64,000 nucleotides of DNA, from the NCBI GenBank assembly GCA_963692975.2, contig CAXMMR010000024.1, forward strand, positions 62,001 through 126,000, written 5' to 3'. Both the position numbers and the translations under genes were made by a program. Of this stretch, positions 15,561 to 26,167 are shown piece by piece. This stretch comes from CAXMMR01 sp963692975 (lineage in GTDB: Bacteria > Pseudomonadota > Alphaproteobacteria > Acetobacterales > Acetobacteraceae). The notes under the pieces are model-generated. The model was not told the DNA's origin, did not search any database, and saw only the letters and a list, made by a program, of their open reading frames with translations. Positions within the stretch are counted from its first letter, which is position 1. Each line of letters begins with the position of its first letter.

Positions 15561-17057
15561 CTAGAAGAACTCCACGTGCGCCTTGAAGCCGAGGAAGGCT
15601 GCGTCCGGCAGGTTGGACTGCGCGTTCGGACGGATCATGTACTGGAAGTCCGGCGCGAAGGTGACGCCGCGGTAGACGTGGATCGCGTAGTTCAGCTCGA
15701 AGGTCGCGGTCCAGGTCTGCACGCCGCTGGCGCCGCCGGGGATGTCGAGAAGCGGCAGCCCCTCGGAGAAGCCGAGACCCTCCGCCTTGCCGAGCAGCCC
15801 GGAAACGCGCTGGTAGGTCGCAATCCCGTTGATTTGGTCGAATGGGCGGGCCTGCCAGAAGCCGAGGTCCTGCGCGCCGCCAAAGAATTGGTAGGCGCGT
15901 GTCGAGGTCTGCGGATCGTTGTAGGAGGCGCCGCCGAGTAGGGTCAGGCCGCCTGCCGTCGTGCCGGGACCATTACGGAAGATCGTCTGGTCGGCCAGAA
16001 GGTAGACGGTGCTGGCGCTGGCGTAGATCTTCGGCGGCAAGCCAGTCTGCAGGATCGCGCTGCCCTGGGCGTCGAAGTAGTCGCTGGCGTGCGGGTTGTG
16101 GTCGTAGACGTAGCCGAGCTTGTAGTGGCCGGGCAGCGCCTGGTCACCGAACTTCGGCGTCCAGCCGATCTCGACCGGGAACGCCTGGCCGTGAATGTAG
16201 GAGGTGTCGAAGTTGAACCCCGAGCGGAAGCCCAGGCCCGGATTGTAGATGTTGGTGCTTGTGAAGTAGATGCCGCCCTGGATGTAGTAGTCCGGGATCG
16301 GCGAGATGAAGGTGCGCACGGCCCAGTTCGCGTCCGGATACGAGCTATGCGAGTAGTTGTCGACGAAGTTCTTGGGATTGCCGCAGATCGCATTCGATTC
16401 GTAAACGCAGTAGAGCGGCGACGCGGCGAAGAAGTCGTCCAGCGGTATACGCCCGGCACTGACGCTGAAGCGGCCGCCAGCCAGCGACTCCGTGCCGAAC
16501 ACCTGCACAAGGTGGGCGACCACGTTGCCGCCGGCGCCGTAGACCTCCTGCGTCGGGTTGAGGCTGTCGCCGACCAGCTCGCTGGCCGGCAGCCCGCCGT
16601 AACGAGCGACGATGATGGTGTTGGTCGAGAAGCCCGTGATGCCGGCGAGCCGCTCCCAGTTGATGTCGGTCTCGAAACCGACCTGGCCATCGATGGAGGC
16701 GCCGCCCTGCGTGCTGTTGCGGCCGGCCGGACGCGGCCCGCCGTCACCGGTGATGTTGCCGGCCAGTTCATCGACGGTGTCGAACAGCACCGCAATGCCG
16801 TGATCGGTTAGGAACGGCCGGGCGCCGAACAGCTCCGGGAACAGGGACTCCGGCGACGGCAGCGGCGGCTCGCTGGACACGTATGGCACTGGCGTCGCGA
16901 CCTGCACGCTCGACGACGCGCCCTGGCCGCTATTCAACGTCTGCGCCAAAGCAGGGGCGCTGACGACGCTCGCCGCCGTCATGAAGCCCAGCACTGGAGC
17001 CAGTATGGTCCGGCGCCCCCCGGGCGACGTGAACGGGGGCGAATTCTTTAACGACAT
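15561..17057 (-). CDS. OprB-like carbohydrate porin
   Basis: A 498-residue outer-membrane protein. The N-terminus has a long signal peptide (TSPGGRRTILAPVLGFMTAA, then SVVSAPALAQ), with the likely cut after ALA. The mature part is rich in aromatic, Gly and Asn residues and ends in HVEFF, with the C-terminal Phe needed for barrel assembly. Blocks such as GRIPLDDFFAASPLYCVYES and QNGG-poor repeats fit the OprB (carbohydrate-selective porin) family. A perfect AAGGAGGG stands 7 nt before ATG 17057. A longer upstream frame is rejected. It is monocistronic and has its own terminator. Confidence 0.85.
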   Translation of the reverse strand: MSLKNSPPFTSPGGRRTILAPVLGFMTAASVVSAPALAQTLNSGQGASSSVQVATPVPYVSSEPPLPSPESLFPELFGARPFLTDHGIAVLFDTVDELAGNITGDGGPRPAGRNSTQGGASIDGQVGFETDINWERLAGITGFSTNTIIVARYGGLPASELVGDSLNPTQEVYGAGGNVVAHLVQVFGTESLAGGRFSVSAGRIPLDDFFAASPLYCVYESNAICGNPKNFVDNYSHSSYPDANWAVRTFISPIPDYYIQGGIYFTSTNIYNPGLGFRSGFNFDTSYIHGQAFPVEIGWTPKFGDQALPGHYKLGYVYDHNPHASDYFDAQGSAILQTGLPPKIYASASTVYLLADQTIFRNGPGTTAGGLTLLGGASYNDPQTSTRAYQFFGGAQDLGFWQARPFDQINGIATYQRVSGLLGKAEGLGFSEGLPLLDIPGGASGVQTWTATFELNYAIHVYRGVTFAPDFQYMIRPNAQSNLPDAAFLGFKAHVEFF

Positions 17058-17598
17058 GGACAACCCTCCTTGCGTATTCTTCTGATTACAGCTGCATGCT
17101 CTGAAACCGAGCCACCTTAAGATTTCGCCTCGCATACGATCCGATCGAAGACGGATTGCCGACCGTCTAGTCGTCAGTCGCAGCGACTTGAACCCTTCGC
17201 CATTTCGAGAGATGGCGAAAAACTCGGCGACACGTGTGGCGTATAAGTCGTCGGGGCGATGGCCATACCCATCGCCTCCTGCATCCTTGGCCTCCCTCGC
17301 AGCAGCGTTGCGTTTCGCGCTTGAAAGCGAAGAAAGCATCTGACTCCGGCAATGGCAATCACGTTTGGCCCTGTCGGCAGGGTCTGCAATGTCGATTTTC
17401 GTTGCACTGTGCCAGTTTTAGGACGGATCGCCCGAGATGCTGTCCTTGCGTGCACCGCAACACGCAGCCTTGGCGTTTGAAGGCGATCTGCGCTGCCCAA
17501 CTGACCGGCCGCTCCACCAGCCCGCACGACGGGCGTGAGGCCAGGCCTCTACCCCGTCGGCTAAATCGCACCGCTCCCAAGGTGAGGCACAAACAAAA
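17058..17598. other. Intergenic region upstream of the porin gene
   Basis: About 540 bp with no gene I can support, less GC-biased than its surroundings. It must carry the porin promoter. It contains a perfect inverted repeat TTCGCCAT/ATGGCGAA (17196-17203 and 17212-17219, 8-nt loop), possibly an operator or a hairpin. Open frames across it lack a ribosome site and protein-like composition. Confidence 0.5.
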
Positions 17599-17655
17599 GA
17601 TGGATTTTAAAGGCTCCGCCTTTAATGGGGTCCAGGGGCAAAGCCCCTGGCCTTC
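17599..17655. repeat. Family A/B repeat, A half-copy
   Basis: ATGGATTTTAAAGGC/GCCTTT then CCAGGGGC/GCCCCTGG and CCTT. It abuts the end of the next thiolase gene on the minus strand and may act as its terminator. Confidence 0.88.
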
Positions 17656-17658
17656 TAC

Positions 17659-18864
17659 TTACGAGTAAATCTCGAACAACCCCGCAGCGCCCATGCCGCC
17701 GCCGACGCACATCGTCACCACGCCCCATTTTGCGCCGCACCGCCGGCCCTCAAGCAACGTGTGGCCGATCATGCGCGCGCCGCTCATGCCGTAGGGGTGA
17801 CCGACCGAGATCGCCCCGCCGGTCACGTTGAGGCGGTCATCGGGAATATGCAGCCGGTCGCGGCAGTAGATCACCTGCACCGCGAAGGCCTCGTTGAGCT
17901 GCCAGATGCCGATGTCGTCCACGCTGAGGCCGTGCTTCTCCAGCAGCTTCGGCACCGCGAAAACCGGCCCGATGCCCATCTCGTCCGGATCGCACCCGGC
18001 AACCGCCATGCCGCGATAGGCGCCAAGCGGCTGCAGCCCGCGCCGCTCCGCCTCGCGCGCCTCCATCAGCACCATCGCCGCGGCGCCGTCCGAAAGCTGC
18101 GAGGCGTTGCCGGCGGTGATATAGTGCCCCTCGCCGACGCGCTGGCCGCCCTTGAACACCGGCTTGAGCTTGGCGAGGTCGGCGAGCGTCGTCTCCGGCC
18201 GGTTGCCCTCGTCGCGCTCCAGCGTCACCGACCGCTCGGAGGTCTCGCCCGTCGCCTTGTCGGTGACCAGCATGATCGTGCTCATCGGCACGATCTCGTC
18301 CTTGTAGATGCCCTCGGACTGGCCCTTGGCGGTGCGCTGCTGCGAGCGGACGGCGTACTCGTCCTGCTTCTCGCGGCTGATCTGGTAGCGCTCGGAGACG
18401 ATCTCGGCGGTCTCGATCATCGTCATGTAGGTTTGCGGCAAATGCTCGACGAGCCATGGGTCGGCGGCGCGGTAGCGGTTCGAGTGCTCGTTCTGCGCCA
18501 GCGAGATAGATTCGAGCCCGCCGCCGACGGTGACCGTCATGCCATCGCCCATGATCTGCTTGGCCGCCATCGAGACCGCCATCAGCCCGGACGAGCACTG
18601 CCGGTCCACGCTCTGCGCGGCGACGCTGGTCGGCAGCCCGGCGCGCAGCGCGCTCTGGCGGGCGACGTTCATGCCCTGCGAACCCTGCTGCGCCGCGCAG
18701 CCCATGATCACGTCGTCGATTTCGGCCGGGTCGATTCCCGCACGCTCGACGGCGGCGGCGATCGCGTGCCCGCCGAGCGCCTGCGCCTGGGTGTTGTTGA
18801 AGGCGCCGCGATAGGCCTTGCCGATCGGCGTGCGGGCGGTGGAAACGATGACGGCTTCACGCAT
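17659..18864 (-). CDS. Acetyl-CoA C-acyltransferase (second thiolase)
   Basis: A 401-residue thiolase with catalytic Cys in VDRQCSSGLMAVSMAA, His in GGAISVGHPYGMSGARM, and the second Cys in VTMCVGGGMGAAGLFE. It differs clearly from the thiolase at 13.8-14.9 kb, so it is not a recent duplicate. It probably serves a different chain length or a substituted 3-ketoacyl-CoA. It lies 37 nt downstream of an acyl-CoA dehydrogenase gene on the same strand and is likely cotranscribed with it. Confidence 0.92.
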   Translation of the reverse strand: MREAVIVSTARTPIGKAYRGAFNNTQAQALGGHAIAAAVERAGIDPAEIDDVIMGCAAQQGSQGMNVARQSALRAGLPTSVAAQSVDRQCSSGLMAVSMAAKQIMGDGMTVTVGGGLESISLAQNEHSNRYRAADPWLVEHLPQTYMTMIETAEIVSERYQISREKQDEYAVRSQQRTAKGQSEGIYKDEIVPMSTIMLVTDKATGETSERSVTLERDEGNRPETTLADLAKLKPVFKGGQRVGEGHYITAGNASQLSDGAAAMVLMEAREAERRGLQPLGAYRGMAVAGCDPDEMGIGPVFAVPKLLEKHGLSVDDIGIWQLNEAFAVQVIYCRDRLHIPDDRLNVTGGAISVGHPYGMSGARMIGHTLLEGRRCGAKWGVVTMCVGGGMGAAGLFEIYS

Positions 18865-18901
18865 GATGCTGTGCTCCCGGATTTGTTGTTGGAGGAGGTG
18901 G

Positions 18902-20116
18902 TCAGCCGCCCCGCTTGATCGTCTCGCGGGCGATCACGAGTTGCTGGATCTGCGAGGAGCCCTCGTAGATGCGGAACAGCCGCACGTCGCGGTAAAAGCG
19001 CTCGACGCCGTATTCGGCGAGGTAGCCGGCGCCGCCGAAGATCTGCACCGCCCGGTCGGCGACCCGGCCGACCATCTCGGAGGCAAACAGCTTGGCCGAC
19101 GCCGCCTCCAAGGTGATGCGCTCGCCACGGTCGCGCTGGCGGGCGGTCTCCAGCACCAGCGCCCGGGCGGCGAGCGACTCCGCCTTGCTGTCGGCGATCA
19201 TCGCCTGCACCAGCTGGAACGAGGACAGCGCAGCGCCGAACTGGCGCCGCTCATTGGCATACGCAACCGCGTCCGCGATCAGCCGCTCGGCGGCGCCGAC
19301 GCAGACCGCGGCGATGTGCAGCCGGCCGCGGTCCAGCACCCGCATGGCGAGCTTGAAGCCCTCGCCCTCGGCGCCGAGCCGGTTGCCCGCCGGCACCCGC
19401 ACGCCCTCGAAGATCACGTCGCAAACATGCGCACCCTGCTGGCCCATCTTGCGCTCGATGCGGCCGAGCGAAAGCCCGGGACTGTCGGCCTCCACCAGGA
19501 ACGCCGAGACGCCCGAGCCGCCCGCCCGCTCCGGGTCGGTGCGCGCCATCACGGTGAACAGCGCGGCGCGGTCGGCATTGGTGATGTAGCGCTTGGTGCC
19601 GGTCAGCACGTAGTCGTCGCCGTCGCGCCGCGCCTGCATGCGCACCGAGCCGCTATCCGAGCCGGCCTCTGGCTCTGTCAACGCGAACGAGGTGATGACC
19701 TCGCCGCTGGCAATCCGCGGCAGCCACGCCGCCTTCTGCGCCTCGGTCCCGGCCATCACCAGGCCCTGGCTGCCGATGCCGACATTGGTGCCGATCACCG
19801 AGCGGAACGCCGGGCTCACCCGCCCGAGCTCGATCGCGACGAGGCACTCCGCCTCCATCGACAGGGCAAGCCCGCCATGCTCCTCCGGGATCGACAGGCC
19901 GAACAATCCCAGCGCGCGCATCTCGTCGATAACCGCCGTCGGGATCTCGTCGCTCTCGGAGACCTGCGCCTCGAGCGGCCGCAGCCGCTCGGTCGCGAAC
20001 CGCCGCACCGTCTCGAGCAGCTGCTCGATCATCGGGTCCGACGCGGCGCTCACCCGCGACCCACGCTGTCGCCGCCGCAAGCGATCGGGCCGGTCAGCGG
20101 TGATTGTCGGAGACAC
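18902..20116 (-). CDS. Acyl-CoA dehydrogenase
   Basis: A typical acyl-CoA dehydrogenase of about 400 residues. The FAD/substrate signature is FALTEPEAGSDSGSVRMQA, and the C-terminal part has QIFGGAGYLAEYGVERFYRD and RIYEGSSQIQQLVIARE. It feeds the downstream thiolase. The start is uncertain: GTG 20116 has GAGG about 10 nt upstream, while GTG 20053 and ATG 20032 lack a visible ribosome site. The conserved part begins near MIEQLLETVRRFA (20032), so the extra residues may be an artefact. Confidence 0.88.
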   Translation of the reverse strand: MSPTITADRPDRLRRRQRGSRVSAASDPMIEQLLETVRRFATERLRPLEAQVSESDEIPTAVIDEMRALGLFGLSIPEEHGGLALSMEAECLVAIELGRVSPAFRSVIGTNVGIGSQGLVMAGTEAQKAAWLPRIASGEVITSFALTEPEAGSDSGSVRMQARRDGDDYVLTGTKRYITNADRAALFTVMARTDPERAGGSGVSAFLVEADSPGLSLGRIERKMGQQGAHVCDVIFEGVRVPAGNRLGAEGEGFKLAMRVLDRGRLHIAAVCVGAAERLIADAVAYANERRQFGAALSSFQLVQAMIADSKAESLAARALVLETARQRDRGERITLEAASAKLFASEMVGRVADRAVQIFGGAGYLAEYGVERFYRDVRLFRIYEGSSQIQQLVIARETIKRGG

Positions 20117-20247
20117 GCCATGCCGTCCTCGCTATGCCCCGCCGTCGCCCTTTGCAAGCGCCCAGCGCCGTTTCGACGCATCGGTATGCCAGCCATGAAC
20201 GGCCAGCCGCAGCCCGCGTTGTCTGCCCAAGCACAGGGAGACGCCGC

Positions 20248-20460
20248 ATGCCCGCCGATACACCCACCGAAAACCCCGATCACGCCGGCACCGCGCCGAT
20301 CGACCTGGCCACTCTCACGCCCGAGGCAAGCCCACCTGCGGACAACGAGGTCGCGGCTCCTGGCCAGGACAAGCCCGTCGGCGGTACGGCAACCACGGCC
20401 GCTACCTCGTGGGCCGGCGCGTCCGACGAGGAGCTCGATGATGCGGCGCCGACTGAGTAG
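20248..20460 (+). CDS. Small acidic hypothetical protein
   Basis: A 70-residue protein starting MPADTPTENPDHAGTAPIDL and ending DEELDDAAPTE. CAGGGAGA lies about 8 nt before the ATG. It is rich in Ala, Pro, Thr, Asp and Glu with no hydrophobic core, so it is probably disordered. No family is recognised. A longer in-frame start at 20104 would add 48 basic residues overlapping the neighbouring promoter region and is less likely. It is followed directly by a family A/B repeat. Confidence 0.5.
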   Translation: MPADTPTENPDHAGTAPIDLATLTPEASPPADNEVAAPGQDKPVGGTATTAATSWAGASDEELDDAAPTE

Positions 20461-20463
20461 TAG

Positions 20464-20613
20464 AAGGAAGGCCAGGGGCTTTGCCCCTGGACCCCATTAA
20501 AGGCGAAGCCTTTAAAATCCACTCCCTATTTATGCCCCACGGTGAGGTCCGCGCCGTTGGGGGTTTGGGGCCTCAGGCCCCAGTGGTGTCCAGAGGCAGA
20601 GCCTCTGGCCTTC
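20464..20613. repeat. Family A/B repeat, full copy
   Basis: Left: CCAGGGGC/GCCCCTGG and AAAGGC/GCCTTT with AAAATCCA. Right: TGGGGCC/GGCCCCA and CCAGAGGC/GCCTCTGG ending GGCCTT. It lies between convergent genes. Confidence 0.9.
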
Positions 20614-22154
<1,541 letters not shown>

Positions 22155-22158
<4 letters not shown>

Positions 22159-23120
22159 GCGGTTTGCTTTCGCGCGCTCGTGAAAACCTGATCGGCCATC
22201 CGCCGGATGAAGCCCACCACCTGGTCGGGCACCGTCACCGGCAGCATGTGGCCGCCATCGACCAGCTCGAGCGTGAGCCCGGGGATCGCCGAGCGCATCG
22301 CCAGGCCGTGCTTGACATGGTCCAGCACCCGGTCGCCGCGACCGTAGAGCACGCCGACCGGCACCTTGATCGAGCCGTAGCGGGCGACGTAGCCGGGGAA
22401 GTCGTCGTTCATCGCCACCATGTCGGTCGAGCCGGCATAGTAGCTGGAGGGCCGCAGGCCGAGCATGCCGCCCGCCGCGGTCGGGAAGTCCGCCGGCATC
22501 TCCTCGGGCCCGAACAGGATCGGCATCGTCGTGGCCCGGCTGCGCATCGCGCTCGGGATCGCCAGCGTCCAGGCGACGATCCGGCGCGCGAGCGGCGTGC
22601 GCACCGCGAGCCCGCGGAACAGCTTCGGCACGGCGTAGGTCGGTTGCGTTGCCGGCGCCACCAAAGCGAGGCCGCCGACGCAGTCCGGATGGTCGAGCGC
22701 CAGCGCCAGCGCGACCGCGCCGCCAAAGGAGTGGCCGACGATGAGCGGGCGGTCGAGCCCGAGCGCCTTGATGAAGGCGGCAACCGTGCCGGCCTGGGCG
22801 CTGAGCGTTGCCGAGGCGCCGGCCGGCCGCGTCGAGTAGCCGCTGCCCGGCCGGTCAACCGCAACCACACGGTAGTCGCGATACAGCGGCGCGAAGCCGG
22901 CCTTCGGAAAGTTCAGCAGCTGGCCGGCCAGACCATGGATCATGACGATCGGCGGCCCGGCGCCGTCAGCCACGTAGTGCAGCCTGCAGTCGCCGACCTG
23001 GATGAAGCGGCCGCTCGGCGGCAGCGCCTTTTCGATGCGCTTCGCCACCGTCCAGGTAAAGGCCGCCAGCCCGCCGCCGATCAAAGCCGCAAGGCCAAGA
23101 AGCCGTGCTATGAAGCGCAT
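22155..23120 (-). CDS. Alpha/beta hydrolase, membrane-anchored
   Basis: A 321-residue hydrolase with oxyanion region VMIHGLAGQ, nucleophile elbow IVGHSFGGAVAL (Ser), acid in YGRGDRVLD, and His in VDGGHMLPVT. The N-terminus MRFIARLLGLAALIGGGLAA is a hydrophobic anchor or signal. Its stop overlaps the start of the Baeyer-Villiger-type monooxygenase gene (ATGA), a pairing expected when a monooxygenase makes esters that a hydrolase then opens. The substrate is not known. It could equally be a haloalkane-dehalogenase-like or lipase-like enzyme. Confidence 0.87.
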
Positions 23121-23216
23121 GAGTAAACCCTAAAGGAAGCCGGTTCTCCGCCTTGGATCCGGCTCACGCGAAGGCGTGCCTGGCATGACGGATGGCGACC
23201 CTTGCGAACCGCTGCA

Positions 23217-24356
23217 TCAGAGCGCTGCGGCCAGATCCTGGTAACGCTTGAGGTGGTAGTCGGCGGAGCCGAGCTCGGTCTCCAGCATCGTCGCGCGCTT
23301 GAAATAATGGCTGAGCGCGAGCTCTTCCGTGAGCCCGATGCCACCATGCGTCTGCACCGCCATCTGGCCGACAAAGCTGCAGGCACGGCCGATGAAGACC
23401 TTGGCCGCCGAAACCGCCCGGCCGCGCTCGGCCGCCGGCAAGCCCAGCTTGAGCGTTGCCATGTAGGTCATCGACACCGACTGCTCGAGCTGGACGAACA
23501 TGTCGACCATGCGGTGCTGCAGCACCTGGAACTCGCTGATCGGCCGGCCGAACTGCTTTCGCTGACGGGCGTACTCCACCGTCTGGCGCTGCAGCTCGCC
23601 CATCACGCCGAGCGCCTCGGCGCAGAGCGCCGCCCGCGCCTCGTCCAGCACCTGCTCGACCAACGGCAGCGCCTGCCCCTCCTCGCCGAGCAGCGCCTCG
23701 CCGCCGAGCCGCACCCCGTCGAACGCCACCTCCGCATCGCGCCGGCCATCCACCGTCGGGTAGGCGCGCATCGCCACGCCGGGCGCTGACGCGTCGACAA
23801 GGAACAGCGAAATGCCCGACCGATCACGCCGCTCGCCCGAGATTCGCGCGGTGACCAGCAGGCTGCCAGCCCAGGGCCCGGCCGCCACCGCCGCCTTGCG
23901 CCCGTCCAGCACCCAGTCATTGCCGTCGTGCCGCGCCGTGGTCGCCACGTCCGCCGCGTCATATCGGCTGGTCGGCTCGCCCCAGGCCAGCGTGGCGATG
24001 AGCTGCCCGGAGATGATGCGCTCCACCGCGTCCGCCGCCGCCGCCCCGCCGACGCGCGACAGCAGCCCGGCGGCGATCACCACCGTCTCCAGGTAAGGCT
24101 CCACCACCAGCGACTTGCCGAGCGCCCGCATCACCACCATCGTGTCGACCGGGCCGCCGCCGAAGCCACCCATCTCCTCGGGCAGCGCCGCGCCCAGCAC
24201 ACCGACATCCTCGGCCAACGCCCGCCAGATCTCCGGCCGCCATCCCGCCTCGGAACGGATCGCACGCTGCCGCGCCTCGAAGCCGTAGTTGCCACTCAGA
24301 AAGCGCTCGAGGCTGTCGCCCAGCAGGCGCTGCTCCTCGGTGAACTTGAAATCCAT
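23217..24356 (-). CDS. Acyl-CoA dehydrogenase, PimD-like
   Basis: A 379-residue acyl-CoA dehydrogenase starting MDFKFTEEQRLLGDSLERFL, like the small subunit of pimeloyl-CoA dehydrogenase. It shows LAWGEPTSRYD in place of the usual TEPxxGSD motif, and VQTHGGIGLTEELALSHYFKR at the C-terminus, given here as THGGIGLTEELALSHYFKR. The altered motif is common in small-subunit-type paralogues. It is expected to work with the large-subunit-like protein encoded upstream (24.6-25.7 kb), acting on dicarboxylic or alicyclic acyl-CoA; this is inferred from similarity and adjacency. Confidence 0.85.
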   Translation of the reverse strand: MDFKFTEEQRLLGDSLERFLSGNYGFEARQRAIRSEAGWRPEIWRALAEDVGVLGAALPEEMGGFGGGPVDTMVVMRALGKSLVVEPYLETVVIAAGLLSRVGGAAAADAVERIISGQLIATLAWGEPTSRYDAADVATTARHDGNDWVLDGRKAAVAAGPWAGSLLVTARISGERRDRSGISLFLVDASAPGVAMRAYPTVDGRRDAEVAFDGVRLGGEALLGEEGQALPLVEQVLDEARAALCAEALGVMGELQRQTVEYARQRKQFGRPISEFQVLQHRMVDMFVQLEQSVSMTYMATLKLGLPAAERGRAVSAAKVFIGRACSFVGQMAVQTHGGIGLTEELALSHYFKRATMLETELGSADYHLKRYQDLAAAL

Positions 24357-24390
24357 GATGCGTGCCTATCCGCTCGCTATGCCAGAAATG

Positions 24391-24550
24391 AAGGCCAGGA
24401 GCGTCGCCCCTGGACCCGATTAAAGGCGGAGCCTTTAAAATCCATCACGTGCTGAGGATCCGCCGGTCCAGCCCGCAGCACGCAGGACCAAATTAATGGA
24501 TTGTAAAGGCTCCGCCTTTACTGGGGTCAAGGGGCAAAGCCCCTTGCCTT
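24391..24550. repeat. Family A/B repeat, A-A inverted pair
   Basis: Two A modules face each other: CCAGGAGC/GCCCCTGG with AAAGGC/GCCTTT on the left, and TAAAGGC/GCCTTTA with CAAGGGGC/GCCCCTTG on the right, about 50 bp apart. It splits the large- and small-subunit dehydrogenase genes. Confidence 0.9.
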
Positions 24551-24555
24551 ACTGC

Positions 24556-25749
24556 CTAGAGCCCCAACACCGCCTTGGCGATGATATTGCGCTGGATCTC
24601 GTTCGAGCCGCCGTAGATCGACGTCTTGCGCATGTTGAAATACGTGTCCGCCGCGTCGCGCGCATAGGCCGGCCCGACCGCCAGGTCGTTGTCGCCCGGC
24701 GTGATGCCGGACAAATGCGCGCTGCCGTAGCGCCCGGCCACCTCCAGGATCAGCTCCGTGCTGCGCTGCTGGATCTCGGTGCCGCGGATCTTGAGCAGCG
24801 AGCTCTCCGGCCCCGGCCCACGCCCTTCGCCCTCGCGGGCCAAACCCCGCAGCTCGGTGTATTCCAGCGCCAGCAGGTCGATCTCCAGCTCCGCCACCTT
24901 ACGGGCGAAGAACGGGTCCTCGGCCAACGGCTTGCCGTCCTGCTGCTCCGTCGCCGCGGCCGTGCGCAGCTTGTCCAGCCCCCGCTTGGAACGCGCCACC
25001 CCGGCAATGCCGGTGCGCTCATGCGCCAGCAGGAACTTCGCGCATGTCCAGCCCGCGTTCTCCTCGTGCACCCGGTTCTCCACCGGCACCCGCACCTCGT
25101 CGAGCCACACCTCGTTGACCTCGTGCGCCCCGTCGAGCGTGATGATCGGCCGCACCGTGACGCCGGGGCTTGTCATGTCGATCAGCAGAAAGCTGATGCC
25201 CTCCTGCTTCTTCGCCGCGGGGTCGGTGCGCACCAGGAAGAAGCCCCAATCGGCAAACTGCGCCAGCGTCGTCCAGGTCTTCTGCCCGCTCACCACGTAA
25301 TGGTCGCCGTCGCGGACCGCCCGCGTCGACAGCCCCGCCAGATCGGACCCCGCACCCGGCTCGGAGTAGCCCTGGCACCACCACACCTCGCCGCGCAGCA
25401 GCGGCGGCAGGAAGCGCTGCTTCTGCTCGGGCGTGCCGAAGCGCTGGATCACCGGCGCCACCATGTTGACGCCGAACGGCAGGATCGGAATCGTCGCCGC
25501 ATGCGCCAGCTCCTCGGCGAAGATGAAGCGCTGGATCGGCGACCAGCCCGGGCCGCCAAACTCCACCGGCCAGGATGGCGCCGACCAGCCGCGGGCGCCC
25601 AGCACCCGATGCCAGGACAGGTAGTCCTCGCGCGTCAGCTCAAGCCCAGCCTCCTGATGCGCCCGCGTCTCCGCCGGATAGTTCTCGGCAATGAACCCAC
25701 GCATCTCGTCGCGAAACGCCACATCCTCGGCAGAGAAATCCAGGTCCAT
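24556..25749 (-). CDS. Acyl-CoA dehydrogenase, PimC-like
   Basis: A 397-residue acyl-CoA dehydrogenase resembling the pimeloyl-CoA dehydrogenase large subunit. It has CQGYSEPGAGSDLAGLSTRA, WTTLAQFADWGFFLVRTD, and RKTSIYGGSNEIQRNIIAKA near the catalytic Glu region. I chose ATG 25749 (MDLDFSAEDVAFRDEM) with GGGG upstream; ATG 25761 is an alternative. It sits upstream of the PimD-like gene, and a repeat pair lies between them where an ordinary operon would have little space. Confidence 0.87.
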   Translation of the reverse strand: MDLDFSAEDVAFRDEMRGFIAENYPAETRAHQEAGLELTREDYLSWHRVLGARGWSAPSWPVEFGGPGWSPIQRFIFAEELAHAATIPILPFGVNMVAPVIQRFGTPEQKQRFLPPLLRGEVWWCQGYSEPGAGSDLAGLSTRAVRDGDHYVVSGQKTWTTLAQFADWGFFLVRTDPAAKKQEGISFLLIDMTSPGVTVRPIITLDGAHEVNEVWLDEVRVPVENRVHEENAGWTCAKFLLAHERTGIAGVARSKRGLDKLRTAAATEQQDGKPLAEDPFFARKVAELEIDLLALEYTELRGLAREGEGRGPGPESSLLKIRGTEIQQRSTELILEVAGRYGSAHLSGITPGDNDLAVGPAYARDAADTYFNMRKTSIYGGSNEIQRNIIAKAVLGL

Positions 25750-25884
25750 CACCAACCCCATAGAAAAGCCGACTGCATAGGTGGCGACGCCCGCCACTGG
25801 CACAACGCATCCCGAGCATCTTAAGTCCACGATAGACCACCGTCGCCACCGGAGGAAACAGCATACGCGAGGCTCTAACCGAGG

Positions 25885-26164
25885 AAGGCCAGGGGCTTTC
25901 CCTCCGTGGAGCCATTCCAACTGCCGCTGCGCGGCAATTGGAACCTTGGGCTCACTTCGCCCCTGGACCCCATTAAAGGCGAAGCCTTTAAAATCCGTTT
26001 ATAATCCGTATGCCAATGGCGAGGTCGGTGGCGTGCAGCCAGGATCGAATGGCTTCGCCAAGCAAGAAAGCGAGGGTGGTTAGCCTCTAGCAGATGGGCC
26101 GCGGGCCCCGTCGTGCGAATGCACGCTAGCGCGTGACGGGTCAGGAGCAGAGCTCCTGGCCTTC
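25885..26164. repeat. Family A/B repeat, full copy with nested palindrome
   Basis: The first hairpin CCAGGGGC/GCCCCTGG is interrupted in its loop by about 58 bp (25899-25956), which itself contains TTCCAA-N-TTGGAA and GCCGC/GCGGC at 25915-25943. Then come AAAGGC/GCCTTT, the conserved middle (GGCTTCGCCAAGCAAGAAA), a degenerate GC hairpin and CAGGAGC/GCTCCTG. It fills most of the 418-bp gap between the PimC-like and GST genes; nothing else is seen there. Confidence 0.88.
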
Positions 26165-26167
26165 CTT

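Noticed and set aside
17058..17668. Open frames upstream of the porin and in the adjacent gap
   Set aside because: No ribosome site or protein-like pattern; they cross a repeat and promoter region.
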